This document shows, piece by piece, positions 23,551 to 35,221 of a stretch of DNA of 64,000 nucleotides. The stretch is from the NCBI RefSeq assembly GCF_000165395.2, contig NC_067396.1, positions 744,001 through 808,000 on the forward strand, written 5' to 3'. Within the stretch, counting starts at the first letter, position 1, and every line of letters starts with the position of its first letter. The DNA comes from Babesia bovis T2Bo. Taxonomy: Eukaryota > Apicomplexa > Aconoidasida > Piroplasmida > Babesiidae. A model generated the notes under the pieces. It was given only the letters and a program-made list of their open reading frames with translations, was not told the origin of the DNA and ran no database searches. The translations under genes and the position numbers were made by a program.

Positions 23551-24414
23551 ATGTGTAAAGTTATAAATAGTCAGCGCTTTCTTGAGCGTAAGCTACGGGC
23601 TGTTAATATCGATGTTCCATCGAATATAGTAAAAAGTTTTAAAGTCTTAGTTTTGAAGCTAGAGGAAGAATACATAAGGCATTACACTATTGTAGAACGC
23701 CAGACGCTAAGAGATCTAAATTCCATCCACTGGGTTCCATCGTTGAGAAGGGTAAGCATTTTGAGGTATCAATATCACCATTGTTCAGTATTGCAACTCA
23801 CTAGGAGTTAGCATTAGTGATAACTTTTTTATAAACGACGATCTTACACTTGAAGGAATTTTTTATATATTGAATAAATTAACTTCGATAGCATTAGAAG
23901 AAGAGTATGTAGATTTAGCGTCAGGTGATTACATAACATTTCGTTAAAATGATTGTCAGATTCTCAACTAGAGTCTTTTGATAATAGCAATTACTTGGAC
24001 TTAGCCCATCGTAATTTGGATATAATGAAAGAAAAGGTCAATCATATATTTGAATGTCTTGATATACCACCATTAGGAAGCCACAGTTCTGTTGGGGAAG
24101 TCCGTTCAGCCATAGAACTCCTATTAGAGTTATTTTATAGATGGTCACATGAAACATCGAAAGGGAATACGCAAGATGTGGAATTTATGATAGATTTGGG
24201 TGAGGTTCCTTCTGGTATAATATCAGAGAAACGAACTGTAGTCACAGCTACTCGTATATTACGTGCACTTCATTGTAAGTTGTAGTTTCACTGAATTTCA
24301 TATAATTGTTGTGTAGCTAAAGAACTTTCGAGGCTGCAGGACGAAATAATATGGCTCACAGAGAGATTCCAACAGTTAACGGCAAATCCATGCACCAACA
24401 TTAAGTCATCATAA
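23551..24414 (+). CDS. RTRAF (hCLE/CGI-99/C14orf166) homologue
   Basis: Multi-exon gene, ATG at 23551, stop TAA at 24412-24414, about 240 residues. The N-terminal 'IRHYTIVERQTLRDLNSIHW' aligns with the conserved CH-like start of RTRAF. The middle holds 'HRNLDIMKEKVNHIFECLDIP', and the end 'RILRALH' plus 'KELSRLQDEIIWLTERFQQL' matches the family's C-terminal coiled coil. RTRAF proteins take part in RNA transcription, tRNA-ligase and mRNA transport complexes. Introns were inferred from frame: near 23765-23810, at about 23922-23956 and at about 24273-24316. The first junction is least certain. It is convergent with the next gene, with only 15 bp between stop codons. Confidence 0.75.
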
Positions 24415-24429
24415 TATATTATTGGAATA

Positions 24430-24921
24430 TTACTTCTTCAATTTTGCGTATTTCCGCATCTGTAATTCTATATTGTTTTGCAGCACCGGTCCATATAAAC
24501 GTGCCATCAGCTTCTGACGTAGTGTTGGTGAAACTACAACCCTTTGTTGGAGGTAAGCGCGGTCTACATTGGGGTTGAGCTTGAGAATTGCCTCACGCAT
24601 AACCCGATTCGCATATAAGGCGTACTCCCGGAAGCAAGTTTGTTCGCCTTTAATAGCAATTTCATCTTTACCGGGTGGATAAATAGTAGGCAACCAGTAT
24701 GCGATAAACACCGTAGTGATGGGTGAACAGAAAGTGTGGAACACCCACCACTTCCACGGAAAGGCGTCAAATGTGATGTTTAAGTACGTGTAGTCAAGTA
24801 CAACCAGCATGAGTTGGAGGGGCAACAAATAGTATGTGATAGAGCTATTGTTGACACATTGCCAAAACATTCGAGGTGCTATTGCTTTTAAAGACCAACT
24901 ACTGGTAGTTACTCTGTGCAT
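24430..24921 (-). CDS. Small conserved-looking membrane protein, function unknown
   Basis: 163 residues, single exon, ATG at 24921. Two hydrophobic segments (about residues 29-48 and 58-80, separated by 'FDAFPWKWW') are followed by a basic helical C-terminal half rich in Arg, Lys and Gln. No signal peptide is evident; a start with basic and hydroxyl residues (MHRVTTSSWSLK) could be a mitochondrial presequence (inference). I recognise no family. Confidence 0.6.
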   Translation of the reverse strand: MHRVTTSSWSLKAIAPRMFWQCVNNSSITYYLLPLQLMLVVLDYTYLNITFDAFPWKWWVFHTFCSPITTVFIAYWLPTIYPPGKDEIAIKGEQTCFREYALYANRVMREAILKLNPNVDRAYLQQRVVVSPTLRQKLMARLYGPVLQNNIELQMRKYAKLKK

Positions 24922-25423
24922 AAATCCGTCTTGTTTTCAGATTAGAACATAGTAACATTGCATAAGTAGATTTCACCTCTAATATACACACCCACATTAT
25001 AACTGCGAAGTACGCATGGTCCCGAACTAAACACCATGCCTATCATGAACCAAAATTTTGTGCTATTGGATGACACAAGTAGCTGTAGTCTAAAGTACTG
25101 GAAAACGGTGTACGTCGATTGTTAGTAGTATATTGAGATCTCTTATGTCGTAGAGGTAGCCCATATATATTAAGGAGTTACAATGATAAGTAGCTCCAGG
25201 TAAATCACTTCAACGTGCACTACTTGGTACAACCGATCGGCTTCTGCCATTAAACATTCCTTCATGCAGCAGACCAATTGGTGTGCAAGCAAAAAACGAG
25301 ACCTTTTGGAGACATGTACTTTGTTTTAAATTATAGGAGTACACAGCTAAATGTAAGCTTTACTATGGTATTCAACAGAACGTTATAGGTCTCGAGTGGG
25401 ATTCGTCACAATCTTAATATACT
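24922..25423. other. Intergenic upstream of the small membrane protein gene
   Basis: About 500 bp between the start of the 163-aa gene and the 3' end of the left Mrs2 gene, both minus strand. No feature recognised. Confidence 0.5.
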
Positions 25424-26659
25424 TTATACTCGATGCCTATATATGAGCATTTTAGTTACAACCACCGCAAAAAGGAGGCAAACAAACGCTATAATTGATA
25501 TCACGATGAAGGCAGCGTGGCTGTTTTCAAAGCTGTTTACAACGTTCATACCGAAAAGCCCTGCAAAATGGCATAAAATGATAAGACAACTAACCGGATA
25601 AGCAAGCGCCAGCTGCAAAGGCTGTGCTGAGGATACTGCATATGAGCTCAAATCGCATCATTTCATTACGTATAATGGCAAGTGCGACTGTTATATGTTT
25701 CTCTAGCTCAGTTAATGATGTTCCCAGAGTCCGTGAGCGCCGTGCCATCTGTTTGTAAATGTAGGAGCAAATAAAACATTACCTGATCAACTTCCTGATC
25801 GAAATATTCCAAAAGATTCTCCAAATCGCGATTTACAACCCTCTCCGCCTGAAAATATAAATATACGCTCATCCATATAACATACAAAATCAGAAAGCTG
25901 GGCTTCAGGTCCATAAAACGACATGTGAGTCTTGAATTCCAATAACTTTATAGCATCTTCATCATTCAAAAATTCATCCATCATTTCAGTAAAGCCTTTT
26001 AAAATTTCACACATATTGACAACAGGCTGCTTTAAATTGTGTAGTACCATGTTTATTTCTTGGTAAGGACGCTTCCCCAAAAGCATTTGCTCCACAACCT
26101 TAAACTTTTCCTCAATTGCAGTCATATCTTCATTTAATTGTACCAGGGCAGCGTTATAACAACATTCTAAAACTTTCACTTCGAAGGGAAGTGTCAGATC
26201 AATAGACACCTCAATATCATCGGTACCTCCCCTGCATTGACGCCGCGAAGATGTAATGTCCACATATTGAAGGTGATATTCGCGTGTGATATTACACAAG
26301 GTACGGAGAAATCCATCCAAGTTCATATTTCCGTTGGCAACAACCAAGACGGAGTCATGAAGTATAATAGCAGACACCGGATACAATCGTGCAAGAATGC
26401 ATTCAAACCTTGAATCAATATTTGCAATATAATCACTATCAGACAACAGCTGCTTACAGTCCCTATAAGTGATGAATCCGTTGGGCCTTATACCGGAAAC
26501 ACGGCATGTCCCTTTCACCTTGTATAGCAGCTCTTGGCATGACAGTTCATTCATAGCCATGCTTCCGCCACGAATCTCTATCACCACATGCTTGCTATTC
26601 ACAATAGGCGTACTCAACAACATTGTGCTTCCTATAGTTTCATGGTTGGATGCCACCAT
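25424..26659 (-). CDS. MRS2: Mrs2/CorA-type magnesium channel, complete copy
   Basis: Pentameric Mg2+ channel, in eukaryotes usually of the mitochondrial inner membrane. The ATG used is at 26659; the frame is open further upstream but without ATG. Five exons with about 34-37 nt introns: a long N-terminal cytosolic alpha/beta domain; 'NMVLHNLKQPVVNMCEILKG' and DAIKLLEF helices; an exon with 'VVNRDLENLLEYFDQEVDQ'; then 'TVALAIIRNEMMRFELI' leading into transmembrane helix 1. The hallmark GMN motif is intact in SGLFGMNVVNSFENS, followed by TM2 and a short basic tail. The 5' part (26659-25958) lies in the left arm of the large inverted duplication; the last part lies outside it, so only this copy is whole. 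Confidence 0.9.
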
Positions 26660-26764
26660 TATATGATAAATAGTCGATCCATACACCCCGTTACTGAACA
26701 GAAAATACCTCAATAAAACAAAAATCACGATTCATATCAACAATAAAAAATAGCATAAGAGCCT

Positions 26765-27429
26765 TTAATCATCTTCGAACAAGCTGTCTTCAGCCATCCC
26801 ACCTGCAGTGAACTCAGGTATATAGTTTGTATCATCAACAGCGTCAATTATACGCTTCCGACGAGTTCCACCGCTTATACGCGAAAACACCGGGGATATA
26901 ACATCGTCATTTATGAACTTAGTTATCACATCGTGATTATGAGACTTAGATTGAATTGTCGTATCAACATAATCTTCCCCTGTAGCTGTTCCAGAAATGT
27001 CTGATCCATACGTAGCTAGTTTAATTGGTACTATTTTAGATGGATCAACCGTTGAACTTCCTTTATCTTGGGGAATTTTATGATTTACCGTATCCCTTAT
27101 TTTAGACGATGGTTCAGCCAATTGACCCTCCCGGCACACATCCATCCACACCGCGTATACATCGATTGCTTCATCTAATAGTGTAACCCGTGTAGAAAAC
27201 TTTACACCACATGTTCTACAATTTAAAAGTCCAACGCCTGATTGATTATCTCTAGGTACTATGAGGACGCTATACTGTGCCACTTACATTTTCACAGCCA
27301 CTGATTTTTCATGTTGGCAATAGTAACACAAAAATTCTTTATCTGGTTTACCACGACGCTTCTGCAACAATTGAGTCCGACTCAATTGAACCGTTTTAGT
27401 ATTACAATGGATACCTGATGCGTATAATG
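26765..27429 (-). pseudogene. ELOF1: ELOF1/Elf1 transcription elongation factor, left copy lacking its start
   Basis: Reverse-arm copy of the intact gene at 36245-36895. Exon 2 (27269-26765) and most of exon 1 match the other arm, including the 18-nt intron (27287-27270). The first eight codons, including the ATG and the basic N-terminus, fall in a block (27391-27429) replaced by unrelated sequence of equal length. The frame stays open upstream for about 20 more codons but has no ATG before a stop. It is probably not expressed as a normal ELOF1, unless a new upstream exon supplies a start. Confidence 0.75.
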
Positions 27430-27746
27430 ATTTGAGGCATGTCTTGCGAATAATGGAAATTATTTCATATAATATTTATCACTGTCGTGTATTCAGATAG
27501 TTTCTGGTTGTATGTTCTGGATGTTGGAATCCCAGCCTCACTTGCTGGTGCAATTCATAACCATCCCCTATTTCCTATCGTTACTTTAGAGTTAATACAC
27601 TCAGATAGAATGGATGAGATAGCAAACGTATCCATCTGTGCAATGTGTTAGCGATTGATACAATATTAACACAGTATAACATGGTGTAGTCTTACACATT
27701 GCACTGTTAGACGGTGGTAATCAAGGTGTGTGGTTACTTAAGGACT
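27430..27746. other. Intergenic between left ELOF1 and Psf3 copies; unassigned open frame
   Basis: Divergent promoter interval. A plus-strand frame at 27454-27651 is open for 65 codons with coding-like composition in its second half (VLDVGIPASLAGAIHNHPLF), but it has no ATG and no recognised family. It is mirrored at 36009-36206. It could be an internal exon of an unannotated gene. Confidence 0.35.
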
Positions 27747-28438
27747 ATGATGGACAAACAAGTTGAGGAGATTGTCGCAAACAATCGCGGAAGATCTCGG
27801 CACATTGATTTTCTGGTGGGTATATCTTCATGGTTTTTATTATCTGTAGAAAATACCCTGCAAGGTTATATGCCCATTACCGGGAATGGCTTTCCTTTCT
27901 CCTAAAGCTTTGGAAGAACATAGGCTAAACATACGAATTGATGAAGTAAGCCTATTGCAAGGAGTTTTTATATCCATCAGGTTTTACCGGAAGATGATTT
28001 AGACTTGCATCTTTTCTATGCAAAACATCTTTATACGAGTGGATTGTGTAAAATCAGCTTTCCAGCATACTATAATAACGTTGGGGCATTGCTTGCGGAA
28101 CCAACTGCCACAGCTCTAGGGTTGCTGTCTCCCTTCTATTTTCAACTTGGATACGAACTCTGTAATTTGTTGGTAGAGCTTTCATATTTAAAATAATGCA
28201 CAGGCTACCGGAGAACGAGTGGCCAATAGATAATTTCCATAAGATATTGAAGGAAGCTGAATGTAAAAGACGTCTTTATCTGCTACGACGCAACGACACG
28301 TGCGATGATACTTTCCTCATGGGACTGACATTCGAGGAACGCAAACTACAGAGCGTATTGATGCATGGCGATAGTAATGCGTTAATCACGAGTGTGACGT
28401 TGAACAGCATATCGAACTTTTATGGTTTTGAAAATTAG
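27747..28438 (+). CDS. PSF3: GINS complex subunit Psf3, left copy
   Basis: The GINS complex is part of the CMG replicative helicase. The first in-frame ATG pair is at 27747/27750. Spliced reading across introns at about 27819-27852, 27944-27979 and 28167-28200 gives about 190 residues. '[11 protein letters not shown]' then 'FLSP', 'ISFPAYYNN', '[21 protein letters not shown]' and a helical C-terminus follow the Psf3 order (LPV...PxLG, VELPKIY, FSADP..DLHKMGPHFYGFG). It is identical to the right-arm copy at 35222-35913. It converges on the MFS gene with about 50 bp between stops. Exon ends were inferred by eye. Confidence 0.7.
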
Positions 28439-28488
28439 AATGTCAGATTACTGCACATGTATTCCGTGAATGTATTTTACATGTGCAT

Positions 28489-30032
28489 TTAGACGGTGAT
28501 GTGTCCACCACAACCTCTCTTAGAACGAATTACTGAGAGGTATATGAGTGTAGCACTCAGTAAGGAGGCAGCTCCCATATATCCCTGAACACATCTGAGA
28601 CTAATGGTTGTTACCTACCATGAATAAAAAGGACAATGGGCGGAAGCGCTGTTCTTTAGGGAGAGTATTTAAGCTTAACCCCCAATTGTAAAGTGGTATG
28701 TTGATCAAAGAAACCAATCCCGCACAACCAAAGATCAGCGTAACTAATGCACCGAAGTACTGGGATGGGAACCTTGTGTTTACGTAACAATAGGCGGTAG
28801 AAATGCACAGCGAACCCGCCAAAAGGTAAAAGCAGCATGCCACAATCTTCATTGCATAAACATCAAAGACAGTAGATGTATAGTACAACAATGCACACAA
28901 ATGCAAAAAGTGCATAACAATGGCAGGACCAACTCTGTCCATAAGCGCACCCAGAAATGGGCCGGGCACAAAAGTCAATATGTTGAAGTACTTGAATACA
29001 CTGGTAGCATCGCCGCCATCACCCGATGCCACAAGAAGGTCACCTTGTGATTTGTTGACAAATTCGATGGCGGGCATAAAAAGACATACAGCAGCGCCAA
29101 GAATTAGAAACTCCAGCAATTGTGGGCTGTTAAACCCATTCTTTATAGATTGTAACACATTTGGTTTGTTACCTTCATTAGTCTCCACAGCGTGTCCTAG
29201 CTCATAACTAGCCTCTTTTCCATTTATCTTCTCCGATGGTGGAACAGGGATGACAGTGGGCATAATGAAGAATCCTGAAACAAAGCAGAATACATTGGAT
29301 ATCAATATGTAACATATACCGATTATGTAAAGATGTTCGGCTTTAAATCCTTCAACATTATATATCCATGACAAAAGAGTAGGCACGAAAAATGAAAGCG
29401 AACGGCAGGAGCCCATAATAGCTATAACAGTAGATGAGCCATTAGGAAAGTATTTGCTGACTGAAAGCATGGGTATGTAACATGCCTCACAACATAAGCC
29501 AACAACAACAAATGACAAGCGAAGTACCACGGGACTCTTAGGAAAACAGAAAATAGATAACCACGCCAAAATAGAGAAGAACTGACCCACTAAAAAGCAT
29601 ATGCGAGGGCCAAATCTATCCAACAGCCATCCTCCAAGGAATGAACAAATAAAATGGGTGGAATACGCAAGTGTATACAAGTTGTTGATGCCACCTGCTC
29701 TTTCGGGGCAATCTGAACATGCCAGTATCATAGAACAAAAGAGACTCACCTATATATTGAACGCCATATAAAGTTTTGTACGTTGCTTCAATTCCATCCT
29801 TTATTTCACAATAATCTGCAAAAGCGCCCGCCTTGTATAGTATCTCTTGGAGGCCATTCCATCCCCAGTAGATACATCCAGCAGAGAGAATATAGTATAG
29901 ATATATTGCAAGCCGTAATATAGGGCTGATGCAAGGTACTGGCATCAACTTAGGGTCTACTATTTCTATGCCAAAACTCTTTGTTTTGGTAGATTCAGCC
30001 TCGACTGTTGGGGCCATCATGATAACAGCCAT
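28489..30032 (-). CDS. Major facilitator superfamily transporter, left copy (ApiAT-like candidate)
   Basis: 490 residues from three exons (30032-29750, 29712-28619, 28584-28489), with 37- and 34-nt introns. The last exon is short and completes the twelfth helix and a basic tail ending HITV. About 12 membrane helices are predicted from hydrophobicity. The loop 2-3 motif is GGWLLDRFGPR and the second-half equivalent is LGALMDRVGP. A large hydrophilic central loop lies around 'PPSEKINGKEASYELGHAVE'. The N-terminal stretch plus 'NNLYTLAYSTHFICSFLGGW' resembles apicomplexan amino-acid transporters (ApiAT/SLC43-like); the substrate is unknown. First in-frame ATG is at 30032; an open frame extends upstream without ATG. 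Identical to the right copy. Confidence 0.8.
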
Positions 30033-30909
30033 ATAAACACCCAATATACTTACACATTTAGGCAAACCACTTGTATTAGCCGTGAAGCATTAGTTAAAAT
30101 GTATCAATGAGCATATTATGCCACGTATGACTGCTAAACTCTTTGATCATGGGGTATCAGCAGACCAACGCGTAATAGTGACTATTAGTTGTACTATATC
30201 ATGGCGTATAAGTAAAGGTGTAATTGTGTCACTAGTGTTTAACTGTTTGTGATTCTTTTAAATATAATAATGGTCATGAGAAGGTATCATTTACGTGATC
30301 CTCTGTGTCGTAACAGGTGGTTACACATGTCTAGATTCGTTGTATACCTTTCTCATGCATTTAGATATACCGTGTTGTTTTTTGTTTGTATGGACTTATG
30401 ATTTTTGCATAATGTTGTGTTCGCGAAATCGGATGGCAACGTCTACCTTTTCCCGTCGGCAAATCGCACATTTTGTATTTTTCGTATGAAAAGTAGCATA
30501 GAAAACCAAACATATGAATTCATTTTAAAAATTGGGGACATATATCATGGTATTTTTAATTATCTTTGTCGCATGTTCTAATTTACCAATCAATAATCAT
30601 ATCGTACACACTACACCCTCAAGAAATACGTAATGGAGCAAGTCAATAATCTCATTAACAATAATTTCCTGTGTCTTATTTGGTGTAGTTTCCATCACTT
30701 TTGCAACTAGTAGCTATACTAATCCTCATGTAATCATAAATGTGTAACCATTTTTGACCCGTCACATTGTCGATCCTTCAACTTCAAACATAAATAATAA
30801 ACTGGGTACAATTTCGTACATTGGAAATCAAATCGGTGTAGATACACTTTCTTCTTATTATAAAGGCATAACGTAGGCTGGTTTGATGACTGCCATTTAG
30901 CAAAATTAC
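30033..30909. other. Divergent intergenic between MFS transporter and Ubc9 (left arm)
   Basis: 877 bp between two divergent starts, expected to hold both promoters. The 64-codon frame at 30295-30489 has no support. Mirrored at 32751-33627. Confidence 0.5.
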
Positions 30910-31633
30910 ATGGATACAATCGCAAGGAAACGGCTCTCACAAGAGAGAGCAGACTGGAGGCGTGACCATCCTATAGGATTCTCCGCAAAATACGCACCAT
31001 TACCAGATGGTAGTGGATTTGATATTATGAAATGGATTTGCCGAATTCCGGGGAAAAAGGTTTGTCATATACCTTCCAGTCACTTATTTCTACGATATCG
31101 CTATTTTTTGCATAAATAAAAATTACGCCTGTTTTATGATGCATTTATACAGGGGTCCATGTGGGAAGGTGGTGAGTATACCTTAACTATGGAGTTTACC
31201 GACGACTACCCAAGCAAACCGCCCAAATGTAAATTCACACCTGTACTATTTCATCCAAATGTATACCCTTCAGGTACAGTATGCTTATCTATACTAAGTG
31301 AAGATAAGGATTGGAAACCATCTATTACAATCAAGCAAATTCTCCTGGGCATTCAGGTTTGTATTTGCATAAGACGTACTTTTATTATATTCTATGTGTA
31401 AAGGGATACTTATATTAGTGAGTTAGCGGTGTATAATACACGAAACATTAGAATTTGATGAATTCGATTGAGTAAGCAAAAAACTAAGGAATATGCAGGA
31501 TTTATTAGACAATCCTAACCCTCTATCACCTGCGCAGGCGGAACCATACCTTTTATTCGTGAAAAACCGCGATGCCTACAACGCTAGAGTGCGTAAGCAA
31601 GCTTTAGAAAATGTCCCAGCCGCATTCAACTGA
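30910..31633 (+). CDS. UBC9: SUMO-conjugating E2 enzyme Ubc9, left copy
   Basis: 162 residues from three exons: 30910-31059, 31153-31356 and 31499-31633 (introns 93 and 142 nt, longer than usual here). Ubc9 hallmarks are present: '[17 protein letters not shown]' N-terminal helix, '[19 protein letters not shown]', '[10 protein letters not shown]', the HPN motif in [16 protein letters not shown] with the catalytic Cys, and [19 protein letters not shown]. The basic N-terminal helix and the WKP/ITIKQ block separate it from ubiquitin E2s. It transfers SUMO to lysines, mainly in the nucleus. It converges on the right copy across the palindrome centre. Confidence 0.95.
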
Positions 31634-31677
31634 GTTTTCAAAGACCATAAGACCCCTACCGGCTACTTTATTTATTA

Positions 31678-31982
31678 AGCTTACGTATGCTTTATGCGGC
31701 ATATTTGTCGTTAAATGAACTAAATTTATGAAAGAGTTACTTCACTTAATTTTATAGAATGAAAATATGGTATAAATTGTTATATAAGGATTCTATAAGC
31801 ACGTTTGTTATGCTACCGGATATTTAAAAACTTATGCGGAATACATAAACTTTTATTAGCGACCCAAAACACTAACGATAAAGAGTCCCTAGTTTGCAAT
31901 ACTACTTATTAGTAAATAGTGATACCTTGAGTCAATGTGGTAGATATGAGGTTTTTAAAATAAAAATTACTGATTTAACATA
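31678..31982. other. Unique spacer at the centre of the inverted duplication
   Basis: 305 bp, AT-rich, not part of either arm, between the two convergent Ubc9 copies. No gene or tandem repeat seen. A spacer keeps the two arms from forming a perfect hairpin tip. Confidence 0.9.
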
Positions 31983-32026
31983 TAATAAATAAAGTAGCCG
32001 GTAGGGGTCTTATGGTCTTTGAAAAC

Positions 32027-32750
32027 TCAGTTGAATGCGGCTGGGACATTTTCTAAAGCTTGCTTACGCACTCTAGCGTTGTAGGCATCGCGGTTTTTCA
32101 CGAATAAAAGGTATGGTTCCGCCTGCGCAGGTGATAGAGGGTTAGGATTGTCTAATAAATCCTGCATATTCCTTAGTTTTTTGCTTACTCAATCGAATTC
32201 ATCAAATTCTAATGTTTCGTGTATTATACACCGCTAACTCACTAATATAAGTATCCCTTTACACATAGAATATAATAAAAGTACGTCTTATGCAAATACA
32301 AACCTGAATGCCCAGGAGAATTTGCTTGATTGTAATAGATGGTTTCCAATCCTTATCTTCACTTAGTATAGATAAGCATACTGTACCTGAAGGGTATACA
32401 TTTGGATGAAATAGTACAGGTGTGAATTTACATTTGGGCGGTTTGCTTGGGTAGTCGTCGGTAAACTCCATAGTTAAGGTATACTCACCACCTTCCCACA
32501 TGGACCCCTGTATAAATGCATCATAAAACAGGCGTAATTTTTATTTATGCAAAAAATAGCGATATCGTAGAAATAAGTGACTGGAAGGTATATGACAAAC
32601 CTTTTTCCCCGGAATTCGGCAAATCCATTTCATAATATCAAATCCACTACCATCTGGTAATGGTGCGTATTTTGCGGAGAATCCTATAGGATGGTCACGC
32701 CTCCAGTCTGCTCTCTCTTGTGAGAGCCGTTTCCTTGCGATTGTATCCAT
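32027..32750 (-). CDS. UBC9: SUMO-conjugating E2 enzyme Ubc9, right copy
   Basis: Mirror of 30910-31633: exons 32750-32601, 32507-32304 and 32161-32027, with identical predicted protein, intact catalytic Cys (GTVCLSI) and intact splice sites. Both copies look functional, so dosage may be doubled. Confidence 0.95.
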
Positions 32751-33627
32751 GTAATTTTGCTAAATGGCAGTCATCAAACCAGCCTACGTTATGCCTTTAT
32801 AATAAGAAGAAAGTGTATCTACACCGATTTGATTTCCAATGTACGAAATTGTACCCAGTTTATTATTTATGTTTGAAGTTGAAGGATCGACAATGTGACG
32901 GGTCAAAAATGGTTACACATTTATGATTACATGAGGATTAGTATAGCTACTAGTTGCAAAAGTGATGGAAACTACACCAAATAAGACACAGGAAATTATT
33001 GTTAATGAGATTATTGACTTGCTCCATTACGTATTTCTTGAGGGTGTAGTGTGTACGATATGATTATTGATTGGTAAATTAGAACATGCGACAAAGATAA
33101 TTAAAAATACCATGATATATGTCCCCAATTTTTAAAATGAATTCATATGTTTGGTTTTCTATGCTACTTTTCATACGAAAAATACAAAATGTGCGATTTG
33201 CCGACGGGAAAAGGTAGACGTTGCCATCCGATTTCGCGAACACAACATTATGCAAAAATCATAAGTCCATACAAACAAAAAACAACACGGTATATCTAAA
33301 TGCATGAGAAAGGTATACAACGAATCTAGACATGTGTAACCACCTGTTACGACACAGAGGATCACGTAAATGATACCTTCTCATGACCATTATTATATTT
33401 AAAAGAATCACAAACAGTTAAACACTAGTGACACAATTACACCTTTACTTATACGCCATGATATAGTACAACTAATAGTCACTATTACGCGTTGGTCTGC
33501 TGATACCCCATGATCAAAGAGTTTAGCAGTCATACGTGGCATAATATGCTCATTGATACATTTTAACTAATGCTTCACGGCTAATACAAGTGGTTTGCCT
33601 AAATGTGTAAGTATATTGGGTGTTTAT
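32751..33627. other. Divergent intergenic between Ubc9 and MFS transporter (right arm)
   Basis: Mirror of 30033-30909; should hold the promoters for both right-arm genes. Nothing else recognised. Confidence 0.5.
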
Positions 33628-35171
33628 ATGGCTGTTATCATGATGGCCCCAACAGTCGAGGCTGAATCTACCAAAACAAAGAGTTTTGGCATAGAAATAG
33701 TAGACCCTAAGTTGATGCCAGTACCTTGCATCAGCCCTATATTACGGCTTGCAATATATCTATACTATATTCTCTCTGCTGGATGTATCTACTGGGGATG
33801 GAATGGCCTCCAAGAGATACTATACAAGGCGGGCGCTTTTGCAGATTATTGTGAAATAAAGGATGGAATTGAAGCAACGTACAAAACTTTATATGGCGTT
33901 CAATATATAGGTGAGTCTCTTTTGTTCTATGATACTGGCATGTTCAGATTGCCCCGAAAGAGCAGGTGGCATCAACAACTTGTATACACTTGCGTATTCC
34001 ACCCATTTTATTTGTTCATTCCTTGGAGGATGGCTGTTGGATAGATTTGGCCCTCGCATATGCTTTTTAGTGGGTCAGTTCTTCTCTATTTTGGCGTGGT
34101 TATCTATTTTCTGTTTTCCTAAGAGTCCCGTGGTACTTCGCTTGTCATTTGTTGTTGTTGGCTTATGTTGTGAGGCATGTTACATACCCATGCTTTCAGT
34201 CAGCAAATACTTTCCTAATGGCTCATCTACTGTTATAGCTATTATGGGCTCCTGCCGTTCGCTTTCATTTTTCGTGCCTACTCTTTTGTCATGGATATAT
34301 AATGTTGAAGGATTTAAAGCCGAACATCTTTACATAATCGGTATATGTTACATATTGATATCCAATGTATTCTGCTTTGTTTCAGGATTCTTCATTATGC
34401 CCACTGTCATCCCTGTTCCACCATCGGAGAAGATAAATGGAAAAGAGGCTAGTTATGAGCTAGGACACGCTGTGGAGACTAATGAAGGTAACAAACCAAA
34501 TGTGTTACAATCTATAAAGAATGGGTTTAACAGCCCACAATTGCTGGAGTTTCTAATTCTTGGCGCTGCTGTATGTCTTTTTATGCCCGCCATCGAATTT
34601 GTCAACAAATCACAAGGTGACCTTCTTGTGGCATCGGGTGATGGCGGCGATGCTACCAGTGTATTCAAGTACTTCAACATATTGACTTTTGTGCCCGGCC
34701 CATTTCTGGGTGCGCTTATGGACAGAGTTGGTCCTGCCATTGTTATGCACTTTTTGCATTTGTGTGCATTGTTGTACTATACATCTACTGTCTTTGATGT
34801 TTATGCAATGAAGATTGTGGCATGCTGCTTTTACCTTTTGGCGGGTTCGCTGTGCATTTCTACCGCCTATTGTTACGTAAACACAAGGTTCCCATCCCAG
34901 TACTTCGGTGCATTAGTTACGCTGATCTTTGGTTGTGCGGGATTGGTTTCTTTGATCAACATACCACTTTACAATTGGGGGTTAAGCTTAAATACTCTCC
35001 CTAAAGAACAGCGCTTCCGCCCATTGTCCTTTTTATTCATGGTAGGTAACAACCATTAGTCTCAGATGTGTTCAGGGATATATGGGAGCTGCCTCCTTAC
35101 TGAGTGCTACACTCATATACCTCTCAGTAATTCGTTCTAAGAGAGGTTGTGGTGGACACATCACCGTCTAA
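33628..35171 (+). CDS. Major facilitator superfamily transporter, right copy
   Basis: Mirror of 28489-30032. Exons 33628-33910, 33948-35041 and 35076-35171. The frame sums to 490 codons plus stop, which supports these junctions. The predicted protein matches the left copy in every segment compared. The motifs, large central loop and short final exon are as described there. Confidence 0.8.
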
Positions 35172-35221
35172 ATGCACATGTAAAATACATTCACGGAATA
35201 CATGTGCAGTAATCTGACATT

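Larger units (their letters stand above)
25958..31677. repeat. Left arm of 5.7-kb inverted duplication
   Basis: 5,720 bp that recurs in reverse complement at 31983-37702; the coordinates of paired positions sum to 63,660 throughout. It holds partial Mrs2, ELOF1 (5'-damaged), Psf3, MFS transporter and Ubc9. Predicted proteins are identical between arms wherever both are complete. Differences seen are a replaced block of about 39 bp at 27391-27429 and a single base at 26762. The outer edge falls inside Mrs2 coding sequence. Confidence 0.97.

Noticed and set aside
30295..30489. 64-codon Cys/Phe-rich ORF between MFS and Ubc9 genes
   Set aside because: Lies in a divergent promoter region, has no ATG-context support or homologous pattern, and its identity in both arms only reflects the duplication.
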